Below are positions 26,240 to 37,000 of a DNA stretch of 64,000 bases, piece after piece. Position 1 is the first letter of the stretch; each line of letters opens with the position of its first letter. The stretch lies in assembly GCF_000620145.1 (NCBI RefSeq), contig NZ_JHVM01000009.1, positions 248,001 to 312,000 on the forward strand, in the 5' to 3' direction. Made by a program: the position numbers and the translations under genes. Below the pieces are notes generated by a model. The model saw only the letters and a program-made list of their open reading frames with translations. It had not been told where the DNA came from and did no database searches. This stretch comes from Deefgea rivuli DSM 18356 (lineage in GTDB: Bacteria; Pseudomonadota; Gammaproteobacteria; Burkholderiales; Chitinibacteraceae).

Positions 26240-29200
26240 ATACAACGGCGTAGAAATTGCGATTGTCGGCATGGCTGGGCAGTTTCCGAGTGCGAGCAAT
26301 ACCACTGAATTTTGGCAATTATTGCGTGACGGCGTTGAGGCAGTGAGCGAGTTTAGCGACGAACAATTGCTAGCGCGCGGCGTCACTGCAGCGGCGCTGG
26401 CCGATCCGGCGTATGTTAAATCGGGCGTTGTTTTCGCCGGAATGGATCAGTTTGACGCGGCGTTTTTTGGTTACACGCCCAAAGACGCAGAAAATCTCGA
26501 TCCGCAGCAGCGCTTGTTTTTAGAAAGCGCATGGCAGGCACTCGAAGATGCGGGCATTGATAGCCGCCGAGAATCTCGCCCGATTGGCGTTTACGCTGGC
26601 GCGGGGACTAATTTGTATTTGCAGCAGCATTTACAAACCAGCTTGGCCGCACAAGCCGACGTGGGCGCGGTATTGAGCTTGATGAATAGCAATGAGAAAG
26701 ACGCGCTGGCGACGCGTGTGGCGTACAAACTCGATTTACGCGGCCCGGCGATGTCGGTACAAACCGCGTGTTCGACGTCTTTGGTGGCGGTGCATCAAGC
26801 TTGCCGTGGGCTGCTTAATTTTGACGCCGATATTGTGTTGGCAGGCGGTGTTTGGCTGAATTTATTGCAAGAATTGGGCTACCAATATCAGCCCGGTGCG
26901 ATTTTATCGCCCGATGGGCATTGCCGCGCTTTTGACGCCGACGCAGCAGGTACGGTGATCGGCAGCGGTGTTGGCGTGGTGGTATTAAAACGCTTAGAAG
27001 ATGCCTTGGCCGATGGCGATCATATTTATGCCTTGATTAAAGGCTCGGCGATTAATAACGACGGCGCGAATAAAGTCAGCTACTCAGCGCCCAGTGTGGT
27101 CGGGCAGGCGAATGTGATTTTGGCGGCGCAAAGTATGGCCGAGGTGTCGGCTGCCGACATCAGTTATATTGAAACGCATGGCACCGGCACGACGCTGGGC
27201 GATCCGATTGAAATCGCCGCGTTAACGCAAGCTTTTCAAGCCAGTACGAGCAAGACGCAATTTTGCGCCATTGCTTCGGTCAAAACGAATATTGGCCATT
27301 TGGACGCAGCAGCCGGGGTGACGGGCTTAATCAAGACCGCTTTGGCGCTCAAAAATCGTTACTTGCCCGCCAGCTTGAATTTCACGCAAGCCAGTCCGCA
27401 AATTCAGTTTGCCAGCAGCCCGTTTTACGTCAACCAGCATGGCAAACCGTGGACGTCGGCTAATCGCGAGCCATTGCGCGCTGGGATTAGCTCGTTTGGC
27501 ATGGGCGGCACCAATGCCCACGTCGTATTGGAAGAAGCGCCCGCCATCAATCGCGCAGCGTCAAAGCGTAGCTGGCATGTGTTGCCGCTTTCCGCCAAAA
27601 CGCCAACTGCTTTACTGAAGATGCAGGCCAATTTGCTGCAACATCGCGAACAGCACCCTGAGCAGAACATCGCCGATGTCGCGTTTACTTTGCAAACGGG
27701 GCGGCAGCAATTGAATCAGCGCAGTTTTTGCCTTGCGCAAAACAATGATTGCTCGCAGTGGATGGATGGCGCAGTGCGGGATGCCACGAGCAGCAATTTG
27801 GTGATGATGTTCCCAGGGCAAGGCGCGCAACACGTCGACATGGGCTTGGCGCTGTATCAAAGCGAGCTGGTGTTTCGGCAAAGCGTCGATCAATGTTGCG
27901 AACAGCTAGAACCGCTGTTGGGATTCGATTTAAAGACTGTTCTTTACCCTAGCCTGTATCCATCGACGCTGGATCGTGACGCGGCTGCGAGCAAGCTGGC
28001 GCAAACCGAATTGACGCAACCAGCGCTGTTTGTTGTCGAATACGCCATGGCTTTATTGTGGCAAAGCTGGGGCGTACGACCATCGGCGATGATAGGGCAC
28101 AGCATTGGTGAATACGTTGCTGCGTGTTTGGCTGGCGTATTTTCTTTGGCCGATGCCTTGCGCCTTGTAGTTGCGCGCGGACAATTGATGCAATCGCTGC
28201 CCGCTGGCGCGATGCTGGCCGTCGGTTTGCCAGAAACCGAGCTGAGCCAGTATTTGAACGAGGATTGCAGTCTGGCGGCCGTCAACGCCGAAGGTTTATG
28301 CGTTGCTTCGGGCAGCATCGCGGCGATTGCGCAATTGGAAAACGACTTAATTGCCGCCGGCACCAGCGTAGTTCGCCGTTTGCACGTGTCGCACGCATTC
28401 CATTCGTCTATAGTTGAACCCATTTTGCCCGAGTTTATTGCGCTGCTAAACAGCATTCAGCTCAATGCGCCTACGATGACGCTGATTTCCAATGTGACTG
28501 GGCTCGCTTTAAGTCGCGAGCAAGCGCAAGACCCTGCGTACTGGGCGCAGCATTTGCGCGGTACGGTGCGGTTTGCCGATGGGATCAATACGGTGCTGGC
28601 CAACCCTGCTAGCGTTTTACTTGAAGTCGGCCCGGGTGACACGCTGAGTAAATTAGTTCGCCGCCGCGCAGATTTGCTATTCTTGCCGATTGCATCGCAA
28701 GCACATCCACTGGCAGACTCTGCGACTTCAGAGACTATCCCTGCGATTGCAATGGCCGTCGGCTCGCTCTGGCTGGCCGGAATCGACATCGCTTGGTCGG
28801 CGATTTGCGCTGATGAGCGACGCTATAAAGTGACGTTGCCGACTTATCCCTTCGAGCGGCAATCGTATTGGGCGCGCAGCACGGCGCAGCCCGTTATCGC
28901 CACAACACCGCCGCGTGGTATCGACGATTGGTTTTATACTCCGTCGTGGCAACGCATTGAATTACCACGCAATTCGGAGTCTGACTTGAGCGGGGTCGTC
29001 TTAGTATTTGCCGACCAAACGGGGCTTGCCGACGCCTTGCTGGCCGAATTGGTGCAGCAGCGCGTCATCATGGTAGACGCTGGCGATGCCTATATCGCCA
29101 GCGCAGATCGCTATACCATTCGCGTCGATGAGGCTGGCGACTATCAGCGATTAATGCGTGAAGTAGGCGAAAAGTACGGCGATATTGCGCAAATTTTCCA

Positions 29201-30680
29201 CTTATTGAATGTCACCGCATCTCGCCCCGATTTTGCCAGCGCGCAAGCGCTTGGATTTTTTAGCTTGCTGTATTTAATGCAAGCGCTGCCGTCGCAAGCC
29301 TTGAGCTTGACCGTCGTGGCGAATCATCTGGCCGACATCAGCGGCATTGACCCAATCTGCGCCGCTAAAGCCACTTTGCTCGGTGCGTGCAAAGTAATTC
29401 CACAGGAATATCCGAAGATTCATTGCCAGGCGATTGATATCGTCGCGGGCAATGATGGGCTTGAAAACCAACAAATTGCACAGCAATTGCTCGCAGAAGC
29501 GCGAGCGAAAGCGGACGAAACGCTGGTCGCTTTGCGCCGAGGCTGGCGCTGGCGGCAAACATTTGAATCCGTTGCCCGCCCGCAACCAGAGCGCAGCAGC
29601 TTGCGCGACGGCGGCGTGTATTTAATCACCGGCGGTCTGGGCGGCATCGGCTTGGCTCTGGCCGAATATATGGCGCGCAGCGTGAAAGCCAAATTAGTCT
29701 TACTCGCCAGAACGCCCTTGCCCGAGCGCTCAATCTGGGGCCGCGGCGATTTCGACGCAAGCACACGCAATAAAATCGAGCAAATTCAGCAATTAGAAGG
29801 GCTAGGCGCCGAAGTATTAGTGCTGGCCGTCGATATTTGCGACACTGCCGCGCTCAATCAGGCGCTAGAGCAAGTCCGAGCGCGGTTTGGTGCAATCCAC
29901 GGCGTGATTCATGCGGCAGGGGTGGCGGGTGGGGGGGTGATGAGCTTGAAAACACCTGAAGCGATTGCTCGGGTTTTTGCTCCCAAGATGCAAGGAACTA
30001 CAGCGTTACTCACTGCTGTAGCAAGAGATAATCTCGATTTTATGGCACTTTGCTCTTCAATTACTGGCCTTGTTGGTGGCTTTGGGCAGGTTGATTATTG
30101 CGCTGCAAATCTTTATTTGGATGCATTGGCTGCTGAATATGGCAAACAACTACCGATTGTTTCAATTAATTGGGATAGCTGGCGTGACGTGGGTATGGCT
30201 GCGCATTTGCAGGCCGTCAGCGATTTGGGGCTGGATCCGCAATTAGGCTGCATGGCGTTTGAGCGTATTTTAAACCACGGTAGACAAGCACAAATTATGG
30301 TGTCAACTCAATCTTGGTCAGCTTTACTTGAGTACACCCAGAAATTGCCATTGTCGCATCAGCTTTTAGAACCGTTGCTACAAAAAACGCACTGCTATCC
30401 ACGTCCTGCTTTATCTCAAACGTATCTCGCGCCGAATGATGATTTAGAAAGTGGTCTGGCCGAGTTGTGGAGTGCCGCTTTGGGCCTCGCACCGATTGGT
30501 ATTAACGATCATTTATTTGAACTCGGCGGTGATTCTTTATTGGCGATTCAAATTCTCTCTAAGGTTCGGGCGATCTGGGAAGTCGAAATTCATCCTGCCG
30601 ATTTCTTTAAAAATCTCAGCATTGCGGGCTTAGCGCAATTGGTCGAAATCAAACTGATAGAAGAGCTAGAAACCGCCTAA
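26232..30680 (+). CDS. Type I polyketide synthase module KS-AT-KR-ACP
   Basis: A 1482-residue single module. The ketosynthase has catalytic Cys180 (TACSTS), His in THGTGT and Lys/His in KTNIGHLD. The acyltransferase has Ser624 in GHSIGEY, and HAFHS points to malonyl-CoA. A ketoreductase structural half and catalytic half follow (NADPH motif GGLGGIG near 1133, Ser in CSSITG, Tyr1289), then the carrier with Ser1435. There is no methyltransferase, dehydratase or enoylreductase. It should extend the first aminoacyl unit by two carbons and reduce it to a beta-hydroxy-gamma-amino acid. The last 750 bp are visibly richer in A+T than the rest. A 67-bp gap with a strong hairpin separates it from the next gene. 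Confidence 0.95.
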   Translation: MRKYNGVEIAIVGMAGQFPSASNTTEFWQLLRDGVEAVSEFSDEQLLARGVTAAALADPAYVKSGVVFAGMDQFDAAFFGYTPKDAENLDPQQRLFLESAWQALEDAGIDSRRESRPIGVYAGAGTNLYLQQHLQTSLAAQADVGAVLSLMNSNEKDALATRVAYKLDLRGPAMSVQTACSTSLVAVHQACRGLLNFDADIVLAGGVWLNLLQELGYQYQPGAILSPDGHCRAFDADAAGTVIGSGVGVVVLKRLEDALADGDHIYALIKGSAINNDGANKVSYSAPSVVGQANVILAAQSMAEVSAADISYIETHGTGTTLGDPIEIAALTQAFQASTSKTQFCAIASVKTNIGHLDAAAGVTGLIKTALALKNRYLPASLNFTQASPQIQFASSPFYVNQHGKPWTSANREPLRAGISSFGMGGTNAHVVLEEAPAINRAASKRSWHVLPLSAKTPTALLKMQANLLQHREQHPEQNIADVAFTLQTGRQQLNQRSFCLAQNNDCSQWMDGAVRDATSSNLVMMFPGQGAQHVDMGLALYQSELVFRQSVDQCCEQLEPLLGFDLKTVLYPSLYPSTLDRDAAASKLAQTELTQPALFVVEYAMALLWQSWGVRPSAMIGHSIGEYVAACLAGVFSLADALRLVVARGQLMQSLPAGAMLAVGLPETELSQYLNEDCSLAAVNAEGLCVASGSIAAIAQLENDLIAAGTSVVRRLHVSHAFHSSIVEPILPEFIALLNSIQLNAPTMTLISNVTGLALSREQAQDPAYWAQHLRGTVRFADGINTVLANPASVLLEVGPGDTLSKLVRRRADLLFLPIASQAHPLADSATSETIPAIAMAVGSLWLAGIDIAWSAICADERRYKVTLPTYPFERQSYWARSTAQPVIATTPPRGIDDWFYTPSWQRIELPRNSESDLSGVVLVFADQTGLADALLAELVQQRVIMVDAGDAYIASADRYTIRVDEAGDYQRLMREVGEKYGDIAQIFHLLNVTASRPDFASAQALGFFSLLYLMQALPSQALSLTVVANHLADISGIDPICAAKATLLGACKVIPQEYPKIHCQAIDIVAGNDGLENQQIAQQLLAEARAKADETLVALRRGWRWRQTFESVARPQPERSSLRDGGVYLITGGLGGIGLALAEYMARSVKAKLVLLARTPLPERSIWGRGDFDASTRNKIEQIQQLEGLGAEVLVLAVDICDTAALNQALEQVRARFGAIHGVIHAAGVAGGGVMSLKTPEAIARVFAPKMQGTTALLTAVARDNLDFMALCSSITGLVGGFGQVDYCAANLYLDALAAEYGKQLPIVSINWDSWRDVGMAAHLQAVSDLGLDPQLGCMAFERILNHGRQAQIMVSTQSWSALLEYTQKLPLSHQLLEPLLQKTHCYPRPALSQTYLAPNDDLESGLAELWSAALGLAPIGINDHLFELGGDSLLAIQILSKVRAIWEVEIHPADFFKNLSIAGLAQLVEIKLIEELETA

Positions 30681-30692
30681 GTCCCTGACACG

Positions 30693-30715
30693 CCCGCGCC
30701 CAGCGCGGGTGATTT
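30693..30715 (+). terminator. GC-rich intra-operon hairpin between PKS and NRPS genes
   Basis: Perfect 7-bp stem CCCGCGC and GCGCGGG with loop CCA, followed by TGATTTTT. It looks like a weak terminator or an RNA-stability hairpin inside the operon, where neighbouring genes otherwise overlap or nearly touch. Confidence 0.6.
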
Positions 30716-30756
30716 TTGCCTCGCCCACGTCGGCGAAATAAACTGGAATGATTATT

Positions 30757-33700
30757 ATGAGCGATACCATCGCGGCGCGGCGCGCCCAACTTAGCCCTGA
30801 GCAAAAAGCCTTATTGGCGCAACGTTTGCGCGGAAAAAGCGATGCGCAAGCGGCGCAGTCCGCACAAGCCATTCCTCGCCGCTCCGGTAGCAAAATCCTG
30901 TCGCATGCACAGCAGCGGCAGTGGTTTTTATGGCAATTAGAGCCAAACAGTAGCGCTTATCATTTATGCGGCTGCTTACGTTTTACTGGCCAAATCAAGC
31001 TTGCCGCATTACAAGCCAGTTTGCAGCAAGTCGTCGAGCGCCATGCGTCGCTGCGCACTATTTTCCGTGCCACCGACGATGGTTTGGCCGAGCAAGAAGT
31101 GCAAGACGTCGTCACGCTGAACGTGGATTGCATCGACTTACGCCAAAGCAGCGACCCACAACTGAGTTGTCAGCGGCAAAGCCGTGAATTTAATTCGCAG
31201 CCCTTTGATTTAACGTGCGGCCCCTTGTTGCGCTGTCGACTTTTTCAATTGACCGACGATGATTTTCAACTCGTCGTCGTCATGCATCATATCGTCTCTG
31301 ACGGCAGTTCGATGCAGATTTTGGTGCAAGAATTGGCGGCGTTTTATCGCGCCGCCGTGGCTGGCACTAGCGCCACTTTGCCCGAGTTACCTATCCAGTA
31401 TGCCGACTACGCGGCGTGGCAGCGCGAGTGGCTGGCGGCTGGTGAAATGCAGCGTCAGTTGGCGTATTGGCGTGAACAACTCGGCGATACACATCCGGTT
31501 TTGATGCTCGCCAGCGATTATCCACGCCGACCTGATATGGCGCAGCTGGCAGCGCAGCATCATTTCTCGCTTCCTGCGCAGCTGCTTACACAATTAAAAA
31601 CACTGGCACAACAGCGTGGTGCAACGCTGTTTATGCTGCTCTTAGCCGCCTTTCAAACCTTGCTGTATCGCTATACCGGGCAAAATGATATTCGTATCGG
31701 CGTTCCCATCGCCAACCGCAACCGCTTAGAAACACACGGCGTAGTCGGATTTTTTGTGAATACGCAAGTGCTACGCGGTGAGATTAACGGAGATTTAAGC
31801 TTAAGCGAGGTGCTTGATCGTGCGCGCGACACGGCGCTGGGTGCGCAAACTTGGCAGGATTTGCCCTTCGATCAATTGGTCGAAGCGCTCAAACCCGAGC
31901 GAACGCAGGGCAGTAATCCGCTATTCCAAGTGATGTATAACCATTTGCGGCAAGATTTAAGTGCTTTAGCCTCGCTACCCGACGCGCAATTAATAGATTT
32001 TCAAGTCATCGAAGAAATCGCGCAATTTGAACTCGACTTACAAACCACCGAGCACGCCGATGGTCGCGTAAGCGCACGCCTCGCTTATATTGCCGCGCTA
32101 TTTAAGCCCGAAACCGTCGCCCGGATGGCGCAGCATTATGTGATGATTTTAGAGCAGTTGGTCGCCACGCCGCAGCAAAGCCTCGCCAGCCTGAACTTCC
32201 TTGCTGCCGATGAAGTGGCACAACTCAACGCTTGGGGAACGAATCCGCAACGTTTCGATACCAGTCAGCCCGTCCATCGCCTGATTGAAGCACAAGTCGC
32301 GCAGCGCTCCGACGCAATAGCGTTGATCTTTGGCGAAGTGGAGCTGAGCTATGCCGAGCTGAATCAACGTGCCAATCAGCTGGCGCATTATTTGATTGAG
32401 CAAGGCATAGGCCTAGAAAGCAAAGTCGGCATCGCGCTGGAGCGTAGTGTCGAAATGGTGATCGCTTTACTGGCGGTGCTGAAAGCGGGTGGCGCTTATG
32501 TACCGCTCGATCCTGAGTATCCGCAGGATCGCCTAATGTATATGGTCGAAGATAGCGGAATTAATTCACTACTGACACATACCTCGCTGATTAATCGTAT
32601 ACCAAGTAGCAACAGCCAAGTCACCGCGCTCGACACATTGGATTTGTCGAAGCAATCAATCCAAAACCCTGACATTGTCATCCACGGTGATAATTTGGCG
32701 TATGTGATTTACACCTCGGGCTCGACTGGCAAGCCGAAGGGGGTGGCTGTGCGACATGAGGCGCTCAGCCATTTCCTGCATAGTATGCGAGCCGCCCCAG
32801 GAATGAATGCCGATGACAAGCTATTGGCCTTGACGTCGTTGGCGTTTGATATTGCGGGGCTGGAGTTGTATTTGCCATTGATTTGCGGCGCGCAAATTCT
32901 GCTGGCCGAACAAGGAACGGCATCGGTACTGGCTTTGGCGGCGCGAGCCAGCGTGATCCAAGCGACGCCTTCGGGTTGGCGCGTATTGCTGGCCTTAGGT
33001 TGGTTGCCGAAGCAGGGCATCAAAGGCCTGTGCGGTGGCGAGGCGCTGCAAGCCGATTTAGCGCAGATTTTGCGCAGTTGCGGCGTTGAACTGTGGAATA
33101 TGTACGGCCCGACCGAAACCACGATTTGGTCGAGCGTGCATTGCCTACGCGACGTCGAAATCACCTTGGGGCGCGCGATTGCCGCAACGCAACTTTGGGT
33201 GTTGGACGCGAATTTGCAGCATTGTCCAATTGGCGCAGCGGGCGAACTCTATATTGGCGGCGTCGGTTTGGCACGCGGCTACTTAAATCGCGCTGAACTC
33301 AGCGCCGAGCGCTTCGTCGCCGACCCGTTCGATGTAAACGGCGAGCGTTTATATCGCACTGGCGACTTGGTGCGCAGGCGCGCCGATGGGCAGCTGGAAT
33401 ACCTCGGCCGTCTCGACCATCAAGTCAAAATTCGCGGTTTTAGGATTGAACTCGGTGAAATCGAAGCGCAATTGTTGGCGCAAGCCTCGGTGCGTGAAGC
33501 TGTCGTTATCGCGCAAGAAGGGCCTGGTGGCGTGCGATTGGTCGGCTATGTCTCGCCGCATGCAGGCATCACGCTCGATACCACACAACTCAAATTCGCC
33601 ATCGCCGCCGTGCTGCCCGACTATATGGTGCCTAGCGTCCTCGTCGTGTTGGAGTCCTTGCCGCTGAACCCGAACGGCAAAGTCGATCGCAAAGCGCTAC

Positions 33701-34020
33701 CGAAGCCTGAGCTGGTGAGCCAGTCATACGAAGCACCGCAAGGTGAGATTGAAACGGCTTTGGCGCAGATTTGGGCTGAGATCTTGGGGTTGGAGCAAGT
33801 CGGTCGAGACGATAATTTCTTTGAAGTAGGTGGGCATTCATTAAAAGCAATGGAAGCTGCCGCTTTATTAAAGAAGAAGCACGGGTGGCAAATTGCTATT
33901 CGCAGCTTTTTTGAGTGGCCAAACTTAAAAGATTTTGCACGACATACTTTGAATGGGCAAGCTGCCCAATTAGATAAACTATCCACGATTAATGATTTAC
34001 TTGCCGAGTTTGAGGTTTAA
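30757..34020 (+). CDS. NRPS module C-A(Gly)-PCP
   Basis: A 1087-residue protein; start ATG 30757 (MSDTIAARR) is preferred, ATG 30748 being in frame three codons earlier. The condensation domain has intact HHIVSDG starting at residue 177. The adenylation domain pocket reads D-I-L-Q-L-G-M-I-W-K, which matches the well-known glycine code almost exactly. The carrier Ser1028 lies in GGHS. The module should add glycine to the reduced ketide. From about position 33820, inside the carrier domain, the DNA becomes AT-rich and stays so into the next gene, suggesting a recombination joint. Confidence 0.93.
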   Translation: MSDTIAARRAQLSPEQKALLAQRLRGKSDAQAAQSAQAIPRRSGSKILSHAQQRQWFLWQLEPNSSAYHLCGCLRFTGQIKLAALQASLQQVVERHASLRTIFRATDDGLAEQEVQDVVTLNVDCIDLRQSSDPQLSCQRQSREFNSQPFDLTCGPLLRCRLFQLTDDDFQLVVVMHHIVSDGSSMQILVQELAAFYRAAVAGTSATLPELPIQYADYAAWQREWLAAGEMQRQLAYWREQLGDTHPVLMLASDYPRRPDMAQLAAQHHFSLPAQLLTQLKTLAQQRGATLFMLLLAAFQTLLYRYTGQNDIRIGVPIANRNRLETHGVVGFFVNTQVLRGEINGDLSLSEVLDRARDTALGAQTWQDLPFDQLVEALKPERTQGSNPLFQVMYNHLRQDLSALASLPDAQLIDFQVIEEIAQFELDLQTTEHADGRVSARLAYIAALFKPETVARMAQHYVMILEQLVATPQQSLASLNFLAADEVAQLNAWGTNPQRFDTSQPVHRLIEAQVAQRSDAIALIFGEVELSYAELNQRANQLAHYLIEQGIGLESKVGIALERSVEMVIALLAVLKAGGAYVPLDPEYPQDRLMYMVEDSGINSLLTHTSLINRIPSSNSQVTALDTLDLSKQSIQNPDIVIHGDNLAYVIYTSGSTGKPKGVAVRHEALSHFLHSMRAAPGMNADDKLLALTSLAFDIAGLELYLPLICGAQILLAEQGTASVLALAARASVIQATPSGWRVLLALGWLPKQGIKGLCGGEALQADLAQILRSCGVELWNMYGPTETTIWSSVHCLRDVEITLGRAIAATQLWVLDANLQHCPIGAAGELYIGGVGLARGYLNRAELSAERFVADPFDVNGERLYRTGDLVRRRADGQLEYLGRLDHQVKIRGFRIELGEIEAQLLAQASVREAVVIAQEGPGGVRLVGYVSPHAGITLDTTQLKFAIAAVLPDYMVPSVLVVLESLPLNPNGKVDRKALPKPELVSQSYEAPQGEIETALAQIWAEILGLEQVGRDDNFFEVGGHSLKAMEAAALLKKKHGWQIAIRSFFEWPNLKDFARHTLNGQAAQLDKLSTINDLLAEFEV

Positions 34021-34023
34021 GCC

Positions 34024-37000
34024 ATGAGTTTCAATGCAATAGAACTGTCGCAGCGTTTCAAGTTGTTAGATGCTAATTCACGAAAAGCATTTTTATCAAA
34101 ATTAGCCATGGCAGGCGTTAATTTTAATGAATTACCGATTATTCCTGCTGATCGTAAAAATATATTGTCTATTTCATACGCTCAGCAAAGCTTATGGCTA
34201 ACTTGGCAGCTTGATCCGCAGAGCGCTGCATATAATATTCCGGGCATTATTCGATTGTCTGGTGTACTAGATTCAGCATTGTTAGCTGATGTTTTATTTT
34301 TCTTGCAAATGCGGCACGACACTTTACATCATTGTATTAATGGCAATACAGAGCCGCCTAGCTTGAAAAAAGTGGTTATTCCTAGGTTAGATTTAATTGA
34401 CTTAAGTGACTCTGTGATGGCTGAGTCACTCGCGATGAATCAGGCCGAAATATTTGTCAAACAGGCGTTCGATCTTGATAAAGAAGCACCATTTCGAGCG
34501 CAACTTTACAAAATTAGTATGCATGAATATCTGTTAGCGATTTCAATACATCATATTGCTGCGGATGGATGGTCTTTAGGGATTGTCATTGATGAATTAG
34601 TACAAAGCTATGACGCAGTTGTTGAAAAATTACCTTCTCCATTAAAACCATTAGAAATTAATCATTGCGATTATTCAATTTGGCAACGATTGTGCTTAGA
34701 TGCTGGCGAGGCGGATAGGCAATTAGCATACTGGCAGAGTACTTTAGGTAATGAGCACCCAGTATTGGCTCTGCCTTACGATCATCCTGAATGCTTAGGT
34801 GAAGCACATCCTCAGTCTGAGTATTTAATTAATTTATCAACTGAGTTAAGTAGTCAGTTGCGCCAATTGGCAAAAGAGCATAATGCATCGTTATATATGG
34901 TGATTCTTGCCTTGTTCTCATGGGGTTTAAATAAATTCACAGGACAGTATGATATACGGATTGGTTCGCCTGTAGCTAATCGTCAATTGAGTGAATCACA
35001 AAGTTTAGTTGCCTATCTAAGTAATATCTTAGTGTTGCGGACTTGTTTAGATGAAAGCTTAGGCTTTGATTCATTATTAAGCTCTGTGCGTGAAACTGTA
35101 TTAGAAGCGCAAGCACATGCAGATATGCCGTTTGATGTTTTAGTTCGCCATTTGCAGCCGGATCGTCATCTAGGTATTCATCCTTTATTTCAAGTGAAAT
35201 GTACAGAGCAAGCGGATCGTGCTTTTCCTGCTCAAATGGGGAAAGTACAATTACAATTGTCTGGAGTGAATGCCGGTTCAACTCATTTTGATTTGAGTCT
35301 TGATTTTGTTGATGCTAGCAATGGTATTGAATTAAATTTTATTTTTGCTGCTGATTTATTTAATCAAGCAACGATAGAAAATTTCGCCTCTGTATTCCAA
35401 ACTCTGGCGTTGCAAGCGGTTAAAACGCCAAAGCTGGCTTTAGGTGAGTCGCAAATCGGTGCGCCCGCGATATTTTTACCGCCGATTCAAGGAGATGCGA
35501 CGGTTATTGCTTTATGGCAGCAAAAAGTTGCTCAGCATCCACATGCCGCTGCAATTCAATTTGAAGAGCAGCAATATAGTTTTCAAGAGCTTGATTTACA
35601 TTCAGATTATTTGGCTGCCAAATTGATTGAAAATGGCGTGCGTAATGGCAGCAGGGTTGCGATTCACGCAGAGCGTAGTTGCGAATTTGTTTTGGGGATG
35701 TTAGCGGCACTCAAAGCTGGCGCGTGTTATGTTCCGCTCGATCCTCAATTACCCATAGAGCGTTTGCAATATCAATTGCAAGATAGCCAAGCGAATTTTC
35801 TATTGTCGAAGACGCCTGTAGCGTGGGCAGAAGAGACGGCGCAGCTAGCTTTAAATTTTGATCAAAGTATTAAATCAAGCAATATTGCATTACCCATCAT
35901 TCATCCACAGCAGGCTGCCTACCTTATTTATACATCGGGTTCTACTGGTCAACCTAAGGGCGTTGTCGTGCCTCATTCGGCGCTGGCTAATTATGTGCAA
36001 AGCATACTTATTGAAATGGCGCTCAATGATGATGTTAAAAGTATGGCAATGATTTCTACTGTTGCCGCAGATTTAGGGCATACCACTTTGTATGGTGCGC
36101 TATGCTCTGGACGTTTACTACATTTAATTTCAGCTGAGTGTGCATTTGATCCAGACAGGTTTGCGAATTACATGTCTAGCAATCAAGTGGATATTCTTAA
36201 AATTGTTCCTAGCCATTTGCAGGCTTTATTGCACGCAGCCAATCCAGGAAATGTCTTACCACAGCATTGTTTGATTGTTGGTGGAGAGGCTACGTCATGG
36301 CTGTTGTTAGATAAAATTACGCAATTAAAGCCTCAGTGCCTTGTGTTAAATCATTATGGTCCTAGCGAAACAACGGTGGGCGTATTAACCCAATCAGCAG
36401 ATCAAGCTGACCGCAGTGCAAAGTATTTACCGCTTGGCCGAGCCTTGCCCGGGATAAAATCGTATGTTTTAGATTCGTCACTGCAAATCGTTCCGCAAGG
36501 GATTGCAGGCGAATTGTATTTAAGTGGCGTTGGACTGGCGAATGGTTATTTAAATAGAAAAGAATTGACTGCGGAACGATTTATTGCCAATCCATTTGGC
36601 AGTGGTGAACGAATGTATCGTTCTGGTGATCGAGTTCGAACTTTAGCCGATGGCAGTCTGGCATTTTTGGGGCGTACTGACGATCAAATTAAAATTCGTG
36701 GTTATCGCGTTGAGCCTGATGAAGTCGCCGCTGTTTTGTTGAAATTAAATGGCGTTAGTGCGGCTTTTGTCATTGCAGAATCTTTAGATGATGGACGAAA
36801 TCAGTTGTTGGCTTATGTTGTGGCAGATACATCAATTGAAGAAATTAAATTTGAGCTGGTTAAGAGACTGCCAGATTACATGGTGCCAGCAAGCATCATA
36901 CAACTAAGTCAATTGCCTTTGAATGCAAATGGGAAAATTGACCGAAAGGCACTGCCTAAAACGACTGAGGTTGGTGTAAATGTATTTGCTGCGCCGCAAG

